Positions 17,722-26,364 of a DNA stretch of 64,000 nt are shown here, one piece after another; within the stretch, counting starts at the first letter, position 1, and every line of letters begins with the position of its first letter. A program made the translations under genes and the position numbers. The DNA is taken from NCBI RefSeq assembly GCF_022227765.1, contig NZ_JAJMLZ010000001.1, forward strand, positions 372,001 through 436,000. The letters are read 5' to 3'. The stretch comes from Ectothiorhodospira shaposhnikovii. Lineage in GTDB: Bacteria > Pseudomonadota > Gammaproteobacteria > Ectothiorhodospirales > Ectothiorhodospiraceae. The notes below the pieces were generated by a model. It was not told where the DNA came from and ran no database searches. It was given only the letters and a program-made list of their open reading frames with translations.

Positions 17722-19335
17722 TCAGGTGCCACTGGTGCCTTGCACATTTTGCTGTTCGTCTTGTTGCTGCTCGGTCAGGCCGGCCAGGACTGCGCGCTGC
17801 TCCCGGGCGAGCAGGTGTGAAGGATCGATCAGCTGGATCAGGCGTTTCTGTTTCTCCATGTTGGCGACCCGGCCGATCAGTCGGGCCTGTTCCTCCGAAA
17901 GCCGGGGCGAGGGTTCGATGGCGGTGCGGGGAATTTTCAGCACCTCGGCCACGGAATCGACGATGAACCCGGTGCGCATGCCGTCCAGCAGGAAGACCAT
18001 GATGCGCTGACGGTCGTTGCGTTCGGTGGTGGGCAGTCCCAGGCGACGACGCTGGTCGATGACCGGCAGCACCGAGCCGCGCAGATTGATGACGCCCTCG
18101 ACGAAGTGGGGGGCCTTGGGGACCCGGGTGAGTTCCTCGGGGACCCGCACGATCTCCTGGATGCTGTCGATGGGCACGCCGAACTCTTCCCTGTCGAGGC
18201 GGAATACCACCACCTGTTCCTCGTCGTCGTCCTGCTCTTCCTGACTGTCCAGGATGGCCGGGTCGTCTTCCTGCATGTCTTTCACGGTATTGATCGCCTC
18301 CTGAATGGATGAATGCCGGAACAGGTGCTCGATGGAAATGATGGAAACCAGGCGTTTGCCGTCCTGTCCCAGGCGGCAGATGCGGGAGATTTCGCCCAGG
18401 TTGCCGGTGCTGGAGAGGATGGCGGGCATGGCTTCCACGGCGCTCAGCGGCACGCGCAGGACCTCATTGACGCTGTCCATGACCAGTCCTACCGTGATGG
18501 TGCCCAGCCGTACCACCACAATGCGGCTCTGTTCATCGGCGCTTCGATCGGGCAGCTCGAACAGACAGCGCAGGGATACCAGGGGCAGCAGACGGTTGCG
18601 CAGGTTCATGACCCCCAGCACATGGGCCTCGGAACGGGGTACTTTCACGATCTGCTCGGGGAATTGGACGATCTCCTGGGTGTGCTCGATGGGAATGGCG
18701 TATTCCTGTTCCGCCACTTCGAAGCTCACCAGCTGGAGTTCGTCCTGTGCATCCTCGCCGTCTTCCTCATCGTCGGAGTGTTCCTGGGCCAGGGCATGGG
18801 CCGCGGTGCCGCGGGCCATCCGGGCGATGTCGGCAAATTCCGCGCTGATCAGACGCTCGAAATCCATCACCATGACCATGGGAAAGCCGCCGACATCCTT
18901 GAGCAGGCCGGACAGCATCTCGGTATTCACCGTGGTGCTCAGGTTGCTGACGTCCTCGATCTGTTCCGGTTCCACCGCCACCACGCTGCTGACCCGGTCC
19001 ACCACGAAGCCCAGGGGCTGACCCAGGTCGATCACCAGGGCACGGGAGGCGTCATCGCTGTCGCGGCGGTCAAAGTCGAACAGACGGCGCAGACTGATGA
19101 TGGGCAGCACCTTGCCGCGCAGGTTGGAGAGTCCCTCCAGGGCGGGGGGACCCATGGGAACGCGGACGACCTCGGGCACACGGATGATTTCCTGTACCGG
19201 GGCCATGTCGACCCCGAACACCTCGCTGCCGCAGATGAAGATCACGAATTGACGAACGTCGGACTCCTGATCCGGGTTCGTTGACTGGGTATCACCCCCG
19301 CCCGGGGGGGACGATGCGACCGTTTCGTTGGTCAT
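17722..19335 (-). CDS. Triple CheW-domain coupling protein
   Basis: 537 residues from ATG 19335 (GGGAG six bases upstream). It consists of three complete CheW domains in a row, about residues 28-170, 200-340 and 370-510, each with the repeated hallmark pattern VQEIIRVPE, TQEIVQFPE and IQEIVRVPE, followed by NLRGKVLPIISLR, NLRNRLLPLVSLR and NLRGSVLPVIDQR. The linkers are acidic (runs of D and E). CheW couples receptors to CheA; three domains in one chain could bridge several receptors or CheA P5 domains and fix array geometry. It is the only CheW in this operon. Confidence 0.93.
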   Translation of the reverse strand: MTNETVASSPPGGGDTQSTNPDQESDVRQFVIFICGSEVFGVDMAPVQEIIRVPEVVRVPMGPPALEGLSNLRGKVLPIISLRRLFDFDRRDSDDASRALVIDLGQPLGFVVDRVSSVVAVEPEQIEDVSNLSTTVNTEMLSGLLKDVGGFPMVMVMDFERLISAEFADIARMARGTAAHALAQEHSDDEEDGEDAQDELQLVSFEVAEQEYAIPIEHTQEIVQFPEQIVKVPRSEAHVLGVMNLRNRLLPLVSLRCLFELPDRSADEQSRIVVVRLGTITVGLVMDSVNEVLRVPLSAVEAMPAILSSTGNLGEISRICRLGQDGKRLVSIISIEHLFRHSSIQEAINTVKDMQEDDPAILDSQEEQDDDEEQVVVFRLDREEFGVPIDSIQEIVRVPEELTRVPKAPHFVEGVINLRGSVLPVIDQRRRLGLPTTERNDRQRIMVFLLDGMRTGFIVDSVAEVLKIPRTAIEPSPRLSEEQARLIGRVANMEKQKRLIQLIDPSHLLAREQRAVLAGLTEQQQDEQQNVQGTSGT

Positions 19336-19364
19336 GACGATCTCCCGCAATACGGTGGCTGGTG

Positions 19365-21287
19365 TCAGGCGCTTTGCAGTTCATCGGCCAGCGAGGCGAT
19401 TTCCTCGATGGCCGCCGCCAGCTCCTCGGCCCCCTGGGCCTGCTGACCGGCCGCCGAAGCCGCCTCGGCGGCCGCTTTTTCCGCCTCTTCGGCGGCGGCG
19501 GCGATCTGCTCGACCCCGGTTTTCACCTGACCGATGGCGGTGGCAATCTCGGTGGCGGCATTGAGAACTTCACGGGCGCTCTTTTGTACGGTGGCCACGT
19601 CGGTTTCCGCCGTCTGCAGGCCGGCGGTGATGCTCCTGGCCTTCTGCGCCTCCGTATTGGCGGCGTTGATGTTTTCCTCCAGGTCGCGCCAGACGGTGTC
19701 GATTTGGTCCTGCACCGCCTTCACCAGATCCTTGATGCGGTCGGCGTTTTCCGCCGAGTCATGGGCCAGGTTGCGGATATCCGTGGCCACCACCACGAAG
19801 CCCTTGCCGAATTCGCCGGCCCGGGCGGCTTCGATGGAACCGTTGACCGCCAGCATGTTGGTCTGGATGGAAACGGTGGTGATGGCATCCACGATCTTGT
19901 CGATGCGCCGTGACACCAGTTCCAGATTCTTGATCTGACGCAGGCTCTCGCGGGAGGCGTCGGCGGATTCGGCAACGCCCCGGATGAGTTCTTCCATGCT
20001 CTGCTGGTTGGTCTTGAGCAGTTGGGTGATGTGGCGGATCTTCTCTTCCGTGGCCGTTGCCCGTTGCTGGGAAATCTCCACGCCCTTTTCGATCTGGATC
20101 ACGGCGGCGGAGGATTCCTCGGTGGCGGAAGACTGCAGCTGGGCGCTCTTGCGGATCTGGTCCAGCGCCGCCATGATCTGCGCCCCGGAGCGGTTGATTT
20201 CCTGTACCGCCGACGACAGCTGCTCGGCGGCCGAGGCGACTTCCTCGGCGCTCTTGCTGATGTCGGTGGAACTGCGCAGCTCCTCCGCCAATTCCGACAG
20301 GCTCTGGGCCGCCTGTTCGCATTCCCCCAGGGCCTGGGTCTGCTCCGCCACGGTCTTGGCGGATTCCTCGGCGGCGGCGGACTGCTCCTCGGCGGCGGTG
20401 GCGATCTCCTCGGTACCCTTGAGGGCCTGTCTGGCAGCGCTTTCGGATTGCTGGGCGCCGGTGGCGATCTCCTGGATGCCGCCGGTGATCACGGCGGTAT
20501 CGTCGCGGATCTGCTTCAGTTGCTGGGTGATCTGCTTGCCGTTTTCCACTTCCTGCTGCACCTTGCCGGCGGAAGTGTTGATGCCTTCGGAGATCTGCTT
20601 GACATCCTTCTGTATCTGGGCGACCAGATCCTGGATCTGCTTGGCGCTCTTCTCCGAGGTTTCCGCCAGGGTGCGAACCTCATCGGCGACCACGGCAAAA
20701 CCCTTGCCGTGCTTGCCGGCCCGGGCCGCCTCGATGGCGGCATTGAGGGCCAGCAGGTTGGTCTGATCGGCGATGCGAGCCACGGCCTTGACGATGTCGC
20801 CGATATTGGCGGCCTGCTGCTCCAACTCGCTGACCATCTTCACCGATTCGCTCTGGCGCTGGGCGCTGATACCCACATTGGTGATGAAACCGTCGATCTC
20901 GCCACCGACCCCGGTGACCAGTTCCTTGAGGGATTCCACCCTGGCCTGGGCGCTATTGGCGTTTTCCAGCTGACGGGACAGGGCGAGGTTGACCTGTTTG
21001 AAGGCGGTAAGGGATTCCTGGGCCGCACCGGAAGCCTCCTCGGCGCCGGAGGCGATCTGATCGGAGGCCCGCTTGAGTTCCTCGGCGGCGGAGGCCGCCT
21101 CATTGATGCCGGAAGCCAACTGGGCGGTGGCCGAGGCGATGCGCTCGGCGGCTTGCTGCTGCTTGGCCAGGGTTCGGGCTCGCTTGCGTTGGGCTTCCGC
21201 TTCGCGGGCCGCGGCGGCGTGGGTGCGGGAATCCTCGCTACCCGGGGATGAGGGCGATGTGCTGGGAGTCTTTTTTACGAGGGCCAT
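19365..21287 (-). CDS. Cytoplasmic chemoreceptor with two MCP signalling tips
   Basis: 640 residues from ATG 21287 (AGGAA upstream). No transmembrane segment or sensor domain is seen; the whole chain is Ala/Glu-rich coiled coil. Two receptor tip sequences are present: [18 protein letters not shown] with [17 protein letters not shown] (about residues 185-225), and [19 protein letters not shown] with [17 protein letters not shown] (about 470-510). Ordinary receptors have one. Either it folds as two hairpins in series or as one very long bundle that can hold two CheA/CheW layers. First gene of the 16-kb operon and followed by the triple CheW gene, so it is probably the specific partner of that coupling protein. 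Confidence 0.88.
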   Translation of the reverse strand: MALVKKTPSTSPSSPGSEDSRTHAAAAREAEAQRKRARTLAKQQQAAERIASATAQLASGINEAASAAEELKRASDQIASGAEEASGAAQESLTAFKQVNLALSRQLENANSAQARVESLKELVTGVGGEIDGFITNVGISAQRQSESVKMVSELEQQAANIGDIVKAVARIADQTNLLALNAAIEAARAGKHGKGFAVVADEVRTLAETSEKSAKQIQDLVAQIQKDVKQISEGINTSAGKVQQEVENGKQITQQLKQIRDDTAVITGGIQEIATGAQQSESAARQALKGTEEIATAAEEQSAAAEESAKTVAEQTQALGECEQAAQSLSELAEELRSSTDISKSAEEVASAAEQLSSAVQEINRSGAQIMAALDQIRKSAQLQSSATEESSAAVIQIEKGVEISQQRATATEEKIRHITQLLKTNQQSMEELIRGVAESADASRESLRQIKNLELVSRRIDKIVDAITTVSIQTNMLAVNGSIEAARAGEFGKGFVVVATDIRNLAHDSAENADRIKDLVKAVQDQIDTVWRDLEENINAANTEAQKARSITAGLQTAETDVATVQKSAREVLNAATEIATAIGQVKTGVEQIAAAAEEAEKAAAEAASAAGQQAQGAEELAAAIEEIASLADELQSA

Positions 21288-21380
21288 GGCGCGTTCCTGG
21301 ACAGGGTGACCAACCAAAGGGGAGGGGCGTATGCAATGACGCTTTAACGAGTCTAGACCCGGTATCGGCAGGAAGGCGCA

Positions 21381-21410
21381 ATTCTGGATAGTCGCGTCAG
21401 GATTCTGGAT
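21381..21410. repeat. Direct repeat pair upstream of the chemosensory operon
   Basis: ATTCTGGAT occurs at 21381-21389 and again at 21402-21410, 21 bases apart centre to centre, which is two helical turns. It lies roughly 95-125 bases before the first ATG of the operon (21287), a usual place for an activator. No known consensus was recognised. Confidence 0.45.
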
Positions 21411-21433
21411 GGACGTACATGGGATTTGCAACG

Positions 21434-21468
21434 CCGTCCGGCCGCATGGATGCCATGCGGCCGGACGG
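21434..21468. terminator. Perfect 16-bp inverted repeat between wrbA and the chemosensory operon
   Basis: Arms 21434-21449 and 21453-21468 are perfect reverse complements with a three-base loop. It lies 40 bases after the wrbA stop (minus strand) and before the next operon. The stem is very stable but there is no T run on either side, so it is a hairpin that may terminate with help, or protect mRNA ends. Confidence 0.6.
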
Positions 21469-21507
21469 GGAGGTGTCAACGGTATTTCGGCGGCCTGGAG
21501 ACCAGGC

Positions 21508-22107
21508 TCAGCCTCGCAGCTTGCCCGCGATTCGCGCCACGTGGCTGCCTTGCAGCCGCGCGATCGTCAGCTCCTTGTCGCTGGGTTGGCGGCTGCCGTC
21601 GCCGCCGGCGATGGTGGCGGCGCCGTAGGGACTGCCGCCCCGCACTTCGGAAATGTCGGTGGTTTCCGGTATCACGTAGGGAACGCCGACGATCACCATG
21701 CCGTGATGGGCTAGGGTATGCCAGAAAGAGGTGATGGTGGTTTCACTGCCGCCACCGGTACCGGTGGACGTGAACACGCTGCCCACCTTGCCCACCAGCC
21801 TGCCCTGGGCCCACAGGCCGCCGGTACGATCCAGAAAGCTGCGCATCTGGGAGGCCATGTTGCCGAAGCGGGTCGGGGTGCCGAAGATGATGGCATCGTA
21901 GTTGGCCAGATCTTCAGGATTGGCCACCGGCGCCGCCTGATCCAGTCTGGCACCGGCGTTGCGGGCATCTTCCTCACTCATCAGCTCCGGCACGCGTTTG
22001 ATGTCCACGGTGGTGCCTTCCACGCTGCGCGCCCCTTCGGCAATGGCCTGGGCCAGGGTCTCGACGTGACCATACATGGAGTAATACAGGACCAGGACCT
22101 TGCTCAT
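21508..22107 (-). CDS. wrbA: NAD(P)H:quinone oxidoreductase, WrbA type
   Basis: 199 residues, the usual length. A flavodoxin-fold enzyme that reduces quinones with two electrons, avoiding semiquinone radicals. The phosphate-binding FMN loop is [14 protein letters not shown] near residues 9-22; the FMN-contact [15 protein letters not shown] is near residues 76-90, and [13 protein letters not shown] about 110. AGGAG precedes the ATG. It is divergent from a LysR-family regulator, the classic arrangement of a regulator with its target. Confidence 0.95.
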   Translation of the reverse strand: MSKVLVLYYSMYGHVETLAQAIAEGARSVEGTTVDIKRVPELMSEEDARNAGARLDQAAPVANPEDLANYDAIIFGTPTRFGNMASQMRSFLDRTGGLWAQGRLVGKVGSVFTSTGTGGGSETTITSFWHTLAHHGMVIVGVPYVIPETTDISEVRGGSPYGAATIAGGDGSRQPSDKELTIARLQGSHVARIAGKLRG

Positions 22108-22161
22108 GGCGATCTCCTTGAAAGATGGGTGTGTGCTTTGATTGAAACCCTTCTACCGTGC

Positions 22162-22189
22162 TTGATAAACCCGGGTATCGGCATAATAT
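22162..22189 (+). promoter_or_regulatory. Sigma-70-like promoter of the lysR gene, possibly leaderless
   Basis: TTGATA at 22162-22167, a 16-base spacer and TAATAT at 22184-22189. The expected transcription start is about 22195-22197, on or next to the lysR ATG at 22196, and no ribosome-binding site is seen before that ATG. The same 88-base region must carry the wrbA promoter on the other strand, so an autoregulatory LysR site is expected within it. Confidence 0.55.
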
Positions 22190-22195
22190 CGATGC

Positions 22196-23110
22196 ATGAA
22201 AAACATCAATCTGCCGGATTTTGATCTTGTGCGCGCCCTACGGGTCTTCGTGACCGTGGTGGAATGCGACGGCTTCAGTGCCGCCTCGGAACGGCTGGGT
22301 CTGGCCCGGGGCCAGCCCAGTCGCTATGTGAGCAAGCTGGAGCGCCATCTGGGTACGCGACTTCTACAGCGTACCACCCGGCGCCAGTCCCTCACGGAAG
22401 CCGGCAGCGCCTTTTATCCGCGGGCGGTGCGCATCCTGCAACTGGTGGACGAGGCGGAGCAGGACCTGGCCCTGGAAACCGGCACGGTACGGGGCCGTCT
22501 GCGTCTTTCGGCGCCGGTCAGTTTCGGGATTCGTCATCTGGCGCCGGCCTTGGCCGAGTTCAAGCGGCAACATCCCCAGGTGTCACTGGACGTGACCTTC
22601 AACGACCGTATCGTGAACCTGGTGGAGGACGGGTTCGACCTGGCGATCCGTGTGGCCTCCCAGCTCAATCCCACCCTGGTGGCCCGGCCGCTGGCCACGG
22701 TGGACCTGGTGCTGTGCGCCGGTCCCGGCTACCTGCGGGAACGGGGCACTCCGGCCCATCCCCGTGACCTGTCGGATCATGAATGTCTGGTATACACCAA
22801 CGATCCCGCCGGCCATGACTGGCGATTTTGCCGTGATGGGGATGAACAGGTGGTCCGGGTGCACGGTTCGGTGCGATCGGACAACGGCGAGGTACTGGTG
22901 GCCGCCGCCGAGGCTGGACTGGGCCTGGTGCTGATGCCCCGCTTCCTGGCCGCCGATGCCCTGGCGCGGGGCCGGCTGGTCACCTGTCTGGATGCCTGGC
23001 ACGCACCGACACTGACCGTATATGCCGTGTATGCCGACCGACGCTGGCTGCCGCCCCGGGTGCGGGCGTTGATTGATTTTCTGGTGGCGCGGTTTGAAGG
23101 TGGGGTGTAG
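22196..23110 (+). CDS. LysR-family transcriptional regulator
   Basis: 304 residues. Winged helix-turn-helix at about residues 8-65 (FVTVVECDGFSAASERLGL, then SRYVSKLERHLGTRLLQRT), and an effector-binding domain with the typical SFGIRHLAPALAEF and DLAIRVASQL. Closest in feel to the CrgA/AaeR-like subgroup. It is divergent from wrbA, 88 bases apart, and probably controls it in response to a quinone or other electrophile. After the stop there is a small GGCCTC/GAGGCC hairpin at about 23126-23141. Confidence 0.93.
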   Translation: MKNINLPDFDLVRALRVFVTVVECDGFSAASERLGLARGQPSRYVSKLERHLGTRLLQRTTRRQSLTEAGSAFYPRAVRILQLVDEAEQDLALETGTVRGRLRLSAPVSFGIRHLAPALAEFKRQHPQVSLDVTFNDRIVNLVEDGFDLAIRVASQLNPTLVARPLATVDLVLCAGPGYLRERGTPAHPRDLSDHECLVYTNDPAGHDWRFCRDGDEQVVRVHGSVRSDNGEVLVAAAEAGLGLVLMPRFLAADALARGRLVTCLDAWHAPTLTVYAVYADRRWLPPRVRALIDFLVARFEGGV

Positions 23111-23159
23111 GGGCGGCGTGAAAGCGGCCTCCGGAGAGGCCGGATCCGAGTGCGGGTGA

Positions 23160-23273
23160 AACATTGAAAAAGCCCACCGCTACAATCGACAACAGTTGAA
23201 AGAGATCGAATTACTTATCGAGGAACACCATCATGAGCTTGTCAGCGCATGGCGCCGTTGCTTCGGCGGTTGA
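23160..23273 (+). pseudogene. 5'-truncated DUF4160 gene
   Basis: Translation of this frame gives about 37 residues ending YNRQQLKEIELLIEEHHHEL, then VSAWRRCFGG and a stop. That is the usual C-terminus of DUF4160 proteins, in which a helix with REIE.LI.EH is followed by LLEAW..FFG. The conserved N-terminal part is missing: an in-frame stop lies at 23157-23159. Its last 41 bases overlap the DUF2442 start. DUF4160 and DUF2442 genes often occur as a pair and have been proposed as toxin-antitoxin-like modules, so this looks like a decayed pair whose left end was lost near the lysR 3' end. Confidence 0.6.
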
Positions 23274-23499
23274 AGTAACAAATATTTCTAGTCATGGAAT
23301 CTGGCTGTTGTCGCATGACCAAGAGTTATTCATGTCCTACGATGATTTTCCGTGGTTTAAGGATCAGCCGGTAAAAGTAATTTTGCATGTCGAGGAGCTT
23401 TCTCCGAGGCATTTCTACTGGCCCGATATTGATGTGGATCTCACGCAAGAAATCATTGAGCACCCAGAACGGTTTCCAAATATGGCAAAGAGAAAATGA
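23233..23499 (+). CDS. DUF2442 protein
   Basis: 88 residues, a complete DUF2442 protein: VEVTNISSHGIWLL (14-27), EELF-like strand QELFMSYDDFPWFKDQ (about 30-45) and LYWP-like FYWPDIDVDLTQEIIEHPERF near the end. The reaction or binding function is unknown; the family is often encoded next to DUF4160. Its start overlaps the end of the truncated DUF4160 gene. The codons are more A/T-rich than those of the flanking genes, which suggests transfer. Confidence 0.85.
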   Translation: MSLSAHGAVASAVEVTNISSHGIWLLSHDQELFMSYDDFPWFKDQPVKVILHVEELSPRHFYWPDIDVDLTQEIIEHPERFPNMAKRK

Positions 23500-23503
23500 T
23501 CGG

Positions 23504-24067
23504 ATGGAAGTGCAATGGAATGGCCCATATGCTTGGCCAAAATTTGAGATAGACGCGGATCTGCCAGCAGTTCCTGTGCATCCTGGCGTCTATCTATGGA
23601 CATTTGAATGTGGGGGTGACTACATTATTTATGCTGCCGGAATTACTCGGCGATCTGTCTCCGTCAGGCTCCGAGAGCACACGAGAAAGTACCTGACTGG
23701 AGAGTATACTATCTTGGATATGTCCGCAATGAGTCGCGGGGTACGCGAAGAGATATGGCATGGCTGGGGTTGGACGTCGGAGAAACGTGAGAATTACGAG
23801 CGTCGCAAGTGTGAGTTGGTTACCGCGGCACGATGTCAGCTCGCTGCATTTCGAGTATTTGTTGCTGATGTTGGCAGTGCTCCTCGACTCCTGGAGCGAA
23901 TTGAAGCCGCAATCATGAATGCCTTGTACGAGCAACAATCACCCTGTTGTGACATTCCGGATAGGGGTATGATGCTTGCACCGCGATGGGGCTCGGAAGA
24001 GTCGATCATGGTACGGATAAAAAGTGAAGTGAAGTTTCTTGGGTTGCCATCAGAGATCGAAATATGA
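23504..24067 (+). CDS. GIY-YIG-like nuclease domain protein
   Basis: 187 residues from ATG 23504, four bases after the DUF2442 stop. The N-terminal part shows the two-strand signature GVYLWTF and IIYAAGIT (about residues 27-53), followed by conserved Arg and His in VRLREH, and a Glu in LLERIEAAIMNALYEQ (about 135-150), the layout of GIY-YIG nucleases with Tyr, Arg and Glu. A tryptophan-rich loop (EIWHGWGWTSEK) lies between. The family call is by eye. The low-GC codon use is unlike the neighbours. Could be a stand-alone nuclease of a small defence or mobile module. Confidence 0.65.
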   Translation: MEVQWNGPYAWPKFEIDADLPAVPVHPGVYLWTFECGGDYIIYAAGITRRSVSVRLREHTRKYLTGEYTILDMSAMSRGVREEIWHGWGWTSEKRENYERRKCELVTAARCQLAAFRVFVADVGSAPRLLERIEAAIMNALYEQQSPCCDIPDRGMMLAPRWGSEESIMVRIKSEVKFLGLPSEIEI

Positions 24068-24144
24068 AGTTGAGAAACGCCATGCATGTGAATGGGGTTG
24101 TCCTGAGCTTCATTCTCTCAGGTTGTGGCCGCGTTAAGCGATAG
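24064..24144 (+). CDS. Possible 26-residue peptide
   Basis: ATG 24064 overlaps the stop of the GIY-YIG-like gene (ATGA) and the frame ends at TAG 24142-24144. The peptide has a hydrophobic stretch (VNGVVLSFILSGC). No ribosome-binding site is obvious and nothing similar is recognised; it may be chance. Confidence 0.2.
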   Translation: MKLRNAMHVNGVVLSFILSGCGRVKR

Positions 24145-24162
24145 ATAGGTAGATTTAATGAA

Positions 24163-24477
24163 ATGGCAAACAACTGGAATATTCCCGATTGGCTGGAGAA
24201 GGTTGTTCGCGAAAGGGATACGGTTTGTGTTTACTGCGGGAGCGAATTTACCTCTGTTAAAGTTTCAAGAAAGTCTGCCGCAAGTTGGGAGCACATCATC
24301 AATGATGCCAGCATCGTTACCAGTGAAAATATCGCTCTGTGCTGCTGTGGCTGCAATGCAAGTAAAGGCCAGAAGCCGCTCTCGGCTTGGCTAAAATCAA
24401 AATATTGCCTGGACCGAGGTATTACACCACAAACAGTGGCGCCAATCATAAAGCGGGCTATTAAGCGTGGTCTATAG
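24163..24477 (+). CDS. HNH endonuclease domain protein
   Basis: 104 residues. CVYCGSEF (about 22-29) and the later Cys pair CCCGCNASKGQK (about 64-75) form the zinc-binding knuckles; SWEHIINDASI (about 40-50) carries the catalytic His, followed by the typical N and K of the HNH motif. Compact single-domain HNH protein without other domains. With the GIY-YIG-like gene 95 bases upstream it forms a small nuclease-rich islet of lower GC. It could be a homing-type, phage-type or restriction-type nuclease; the sequence does not decide. Confidence 0.8.
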   Translation: MANNWNIPDWLEKVVRERDTVCVYCGSEFTSVKVSRKSAASWEHIINDASIVTSENIALCCCGCNASKGQKPLSAWLKSKYCLDRGITPQTVAPIIKRAIKRGL

Positions 24478-24774
24478 GGATCATCCTTAAAACACTCAGT
24501 AATGCCCGGATCGGAGGTTGCGGGTGCTTGCCTGGCCTGAGCCAGGTCGTAGTTCACTTGCAAGGGGAGCCACGCGCGGGCGGTATTTACGCCTGCCATT
24601 TCCAAACGGAGGACAAGGCCAGGGCTGATCGACGCCCGATTTTCCCCGCCACCTGAACGCTTTTCGCTTACACCCTGTCAATAACGGGCCGGAGCCCGTA
24701 CCATGCTCGGTCCGGTTTTCGGGCCCTCATCGCCGTTCGACGGCGACACCATCCTTTTCCCGCAGGACTTTCTT
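24478..24774. other. Non-coding gap between the islet and ybiT
   Basis: 297 bases with no supported gene. GC rises again from about 24500, marking the right edge of the low-GC islet. CGCCGTtcgACGGCG at 24732-24746 is a short hairpin just before the ybiT ribosome-binding site. The ATG at 24703 is not used (see ybiT). Confidence 0.5.
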
Positions 24775-26364
24775 TTGATTTCCACCGCCAATATCACCAT
24801 GCAGTTCGGGGCCAAGCCCCTCTTCGAAAACGTATCCGTCAAGTTCGGCGGGGGTAACCGCTACGGCCTGATCGGCGCCAACGGCTCGGGCAAGTCCACC
24901 TTCATGAAGATCCTGGGGGGCGATCTCGAACCTTCCAGCGGCCAGGTGATGCTTGAGCCGAACGTGCGTCTGGGCAAACTGCGCCAGGATCAGTTCGCCT
25001 ATGAAAAGTACAGCGTGCTGGACACCGTGATCATGGGGCACGAGGCGCTGTGGAAGACGCGTGCCGAGCGCGACCGCATCTATTCCCTGGCGGACATGAG
25101 CGAAGAAGACGGCATGAAGGTGGCCGAACTGGAAACCGAATTTGCCGAAATGGACGGATATACCGCCGAAGCCCGTGCCGGTGAGCTGCTGCTCGGCCTG
25201 GGTATTCCGCTGGCACAGCACAGCGGGCCCATGAGCGAGGTCGCGCCCGGCTGGAAGCTGCGCGTCCTGCTGGCCCAGGCGCTGTTTTCCGATCCGGAAG
25301 TGCTGCTGCTGGACGAGCCGACCAACCATCTGGATATCAACACCATCCGCTGGCTGGAAGGCATTCTGACCTCGCGTAACAGCACCATGATCATCATTTC
25401 CCATGATCGCCATTTTCTCAACAGCGTCTGCACGCACATGGCGGATCTGGACTTCGGTGAACTGCGCCTGTTCCCCGGCAACTACGATGAATACATGACG
25501 GCCGCCACTCAGGCCCGCGAGCGTCTGCTGTCCGACAACGCGAAGAAAAAGGCGCAGATCGCCGAGTTGCAGACCTTCGTCAGCCGCTTTTCGGCCAACG
25601 CCTCCAAGTCCAGGCAGGCCACCAGCCGCGCCAGGCAGATCGAGAAGATCCAGCTGGATGAGGTGAAGCCTTCGAGTCGGGTCAGTCCGTTCATCCGTTT
25701 CGATCAGTACAGGAAGCTGCACCGTCAGGCCGTGATCCTCGACAAGGTCAGCCAGGGTTTCGACGGCGAGCCGCTGTTCAAGAACCTGAGTCTGCACATC
25801 GAGGCCGGTGAGCGCGTGGCGATCATCGGCCCCAACGGCATCGGCAAGACGACATTGCTACGCACCCTGGTGAATGAACTGCCACCGATGACCGGCACGG
25901 TCAAATGGGCTGAAAGCGCTGATCTGGGCTATTTTGCCCAGGAACACGCCGACGACTTCAAGAACGACGAGACCCTGATCGACTGGATGGCGCAGTGGAC
26001 CCTCGGCGGCGACCAGTTGGTGCGCGGCACCCTGGGCCGCATGCTGTTTTCCAACGATGACATCCTTAAATCGGTCAAGGTGATTTCCGGTGGCGAGCAG
26101 GGCCGTATGCTGTTCGGCAAGCTGATCCTGCAGAAACCCAACGTGATGATCATGGACGAACCGACCAACCACCTGGACATGGAATCCATCGAGGCGCTGA
26201 ACCTGGCCCTGGAGAACTACCCCGGCACGCTGATTTTCGTCAGCCATGACCGGGAGTTCGTTTCCAGCCTGGCAACACGCATCATCGAGCTGAACGAAAA
26301 CGGCGTGACGGATTTCAATGGTACCTACGATGATTATCTGCGTGAGTTGGGCGTGGTGGCCTAA
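24775..26364 (+). CDS. ybiT: ABC-F ATPase, YbiT type
   Basis: 529 residues from a TTG start at 24775 with AGGA eight bases upstream; this gives the usual YbiT N-terminus ([18 protein letters not shown]) and the usual length of about 530, whereas the ATG at 24703 would add 24 unrelated residues. Two ATP-binding cassettes: Walker [10 protein letters not shown] and GPNGIGKTT; Walker [12 protein letters not shown] and [11 protein letters not shown]; second signature ISGGEQGR. The first signature is the family-specific VAPGWKLR. The linker between them contains the basic ABC-F P-site tRNA interaction motif region (about 245-320). ABC-F proteins act on stalled ribosomes in the cytoplasm; no membrane segment is present. 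Confidence 0.93.
   Translation: MISTANITMQFGAKPLFENVSVKFGGGNRYGLIGANGSGKSTFMKILGGDLEPSSGQVMLEPNVRLGKLRQDQFAYEKYSVLDTVIMGHEALWKTRAERDRIYSLADMSEEDGMKVAELETEFAEMDGYTAEARAGELLLGLGIPLAQHSGPMSEVAPGWKLRVLLAQALFSDPEVLLLDEPTNHLDINTIRWLEGILTSRNSTMIIISHDRHFLNSVCTHMADLDFGELRLFPGNYDEYMTAATQARERLLSDNAKKKAQIAELQTFVSRFSANASKSRQATSRARQIEKIQLDEVKPSSRVSPFIRFDQYRKLHRQAVILDKVSQGFDGEPLFKNLSLHIEAGERVAIIGPNGIGKTTLLRTLVNELPPMTGTVKWAESADLGYFAQEHADDFKNDETLIDWMAQWTLGGDQLVRGTLGRMLFSNDDILKSVKVISGGEQGRMLFGKLILQKPNVMIMDEPTNHLDMESIEALNLALENYPGTLIFVSHDREFVSSLATRIIELNENGVTDFNGTYDDYLRELGVVA

Noticed and set aside
21288-21433. Sigma-28 flagellar promoter for the chemosensory operon
   Set aside because: GCCGATAC occurs on the minus strand, but no TAAA element lies 15 bases before it.
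23111-24162. Integron gene cassettes with attC sites
   Set aside because: GTTAAGC near 24132 fits a core site, but no matching RYYYAAC partner or integrase was found.
24703-24774. ATG 24703 as the ybiT start
   Set aside because: The extra 24 residues do not belong to the family; TTG 24775 has a ribosome-binding site and gives the normal N-terminus.
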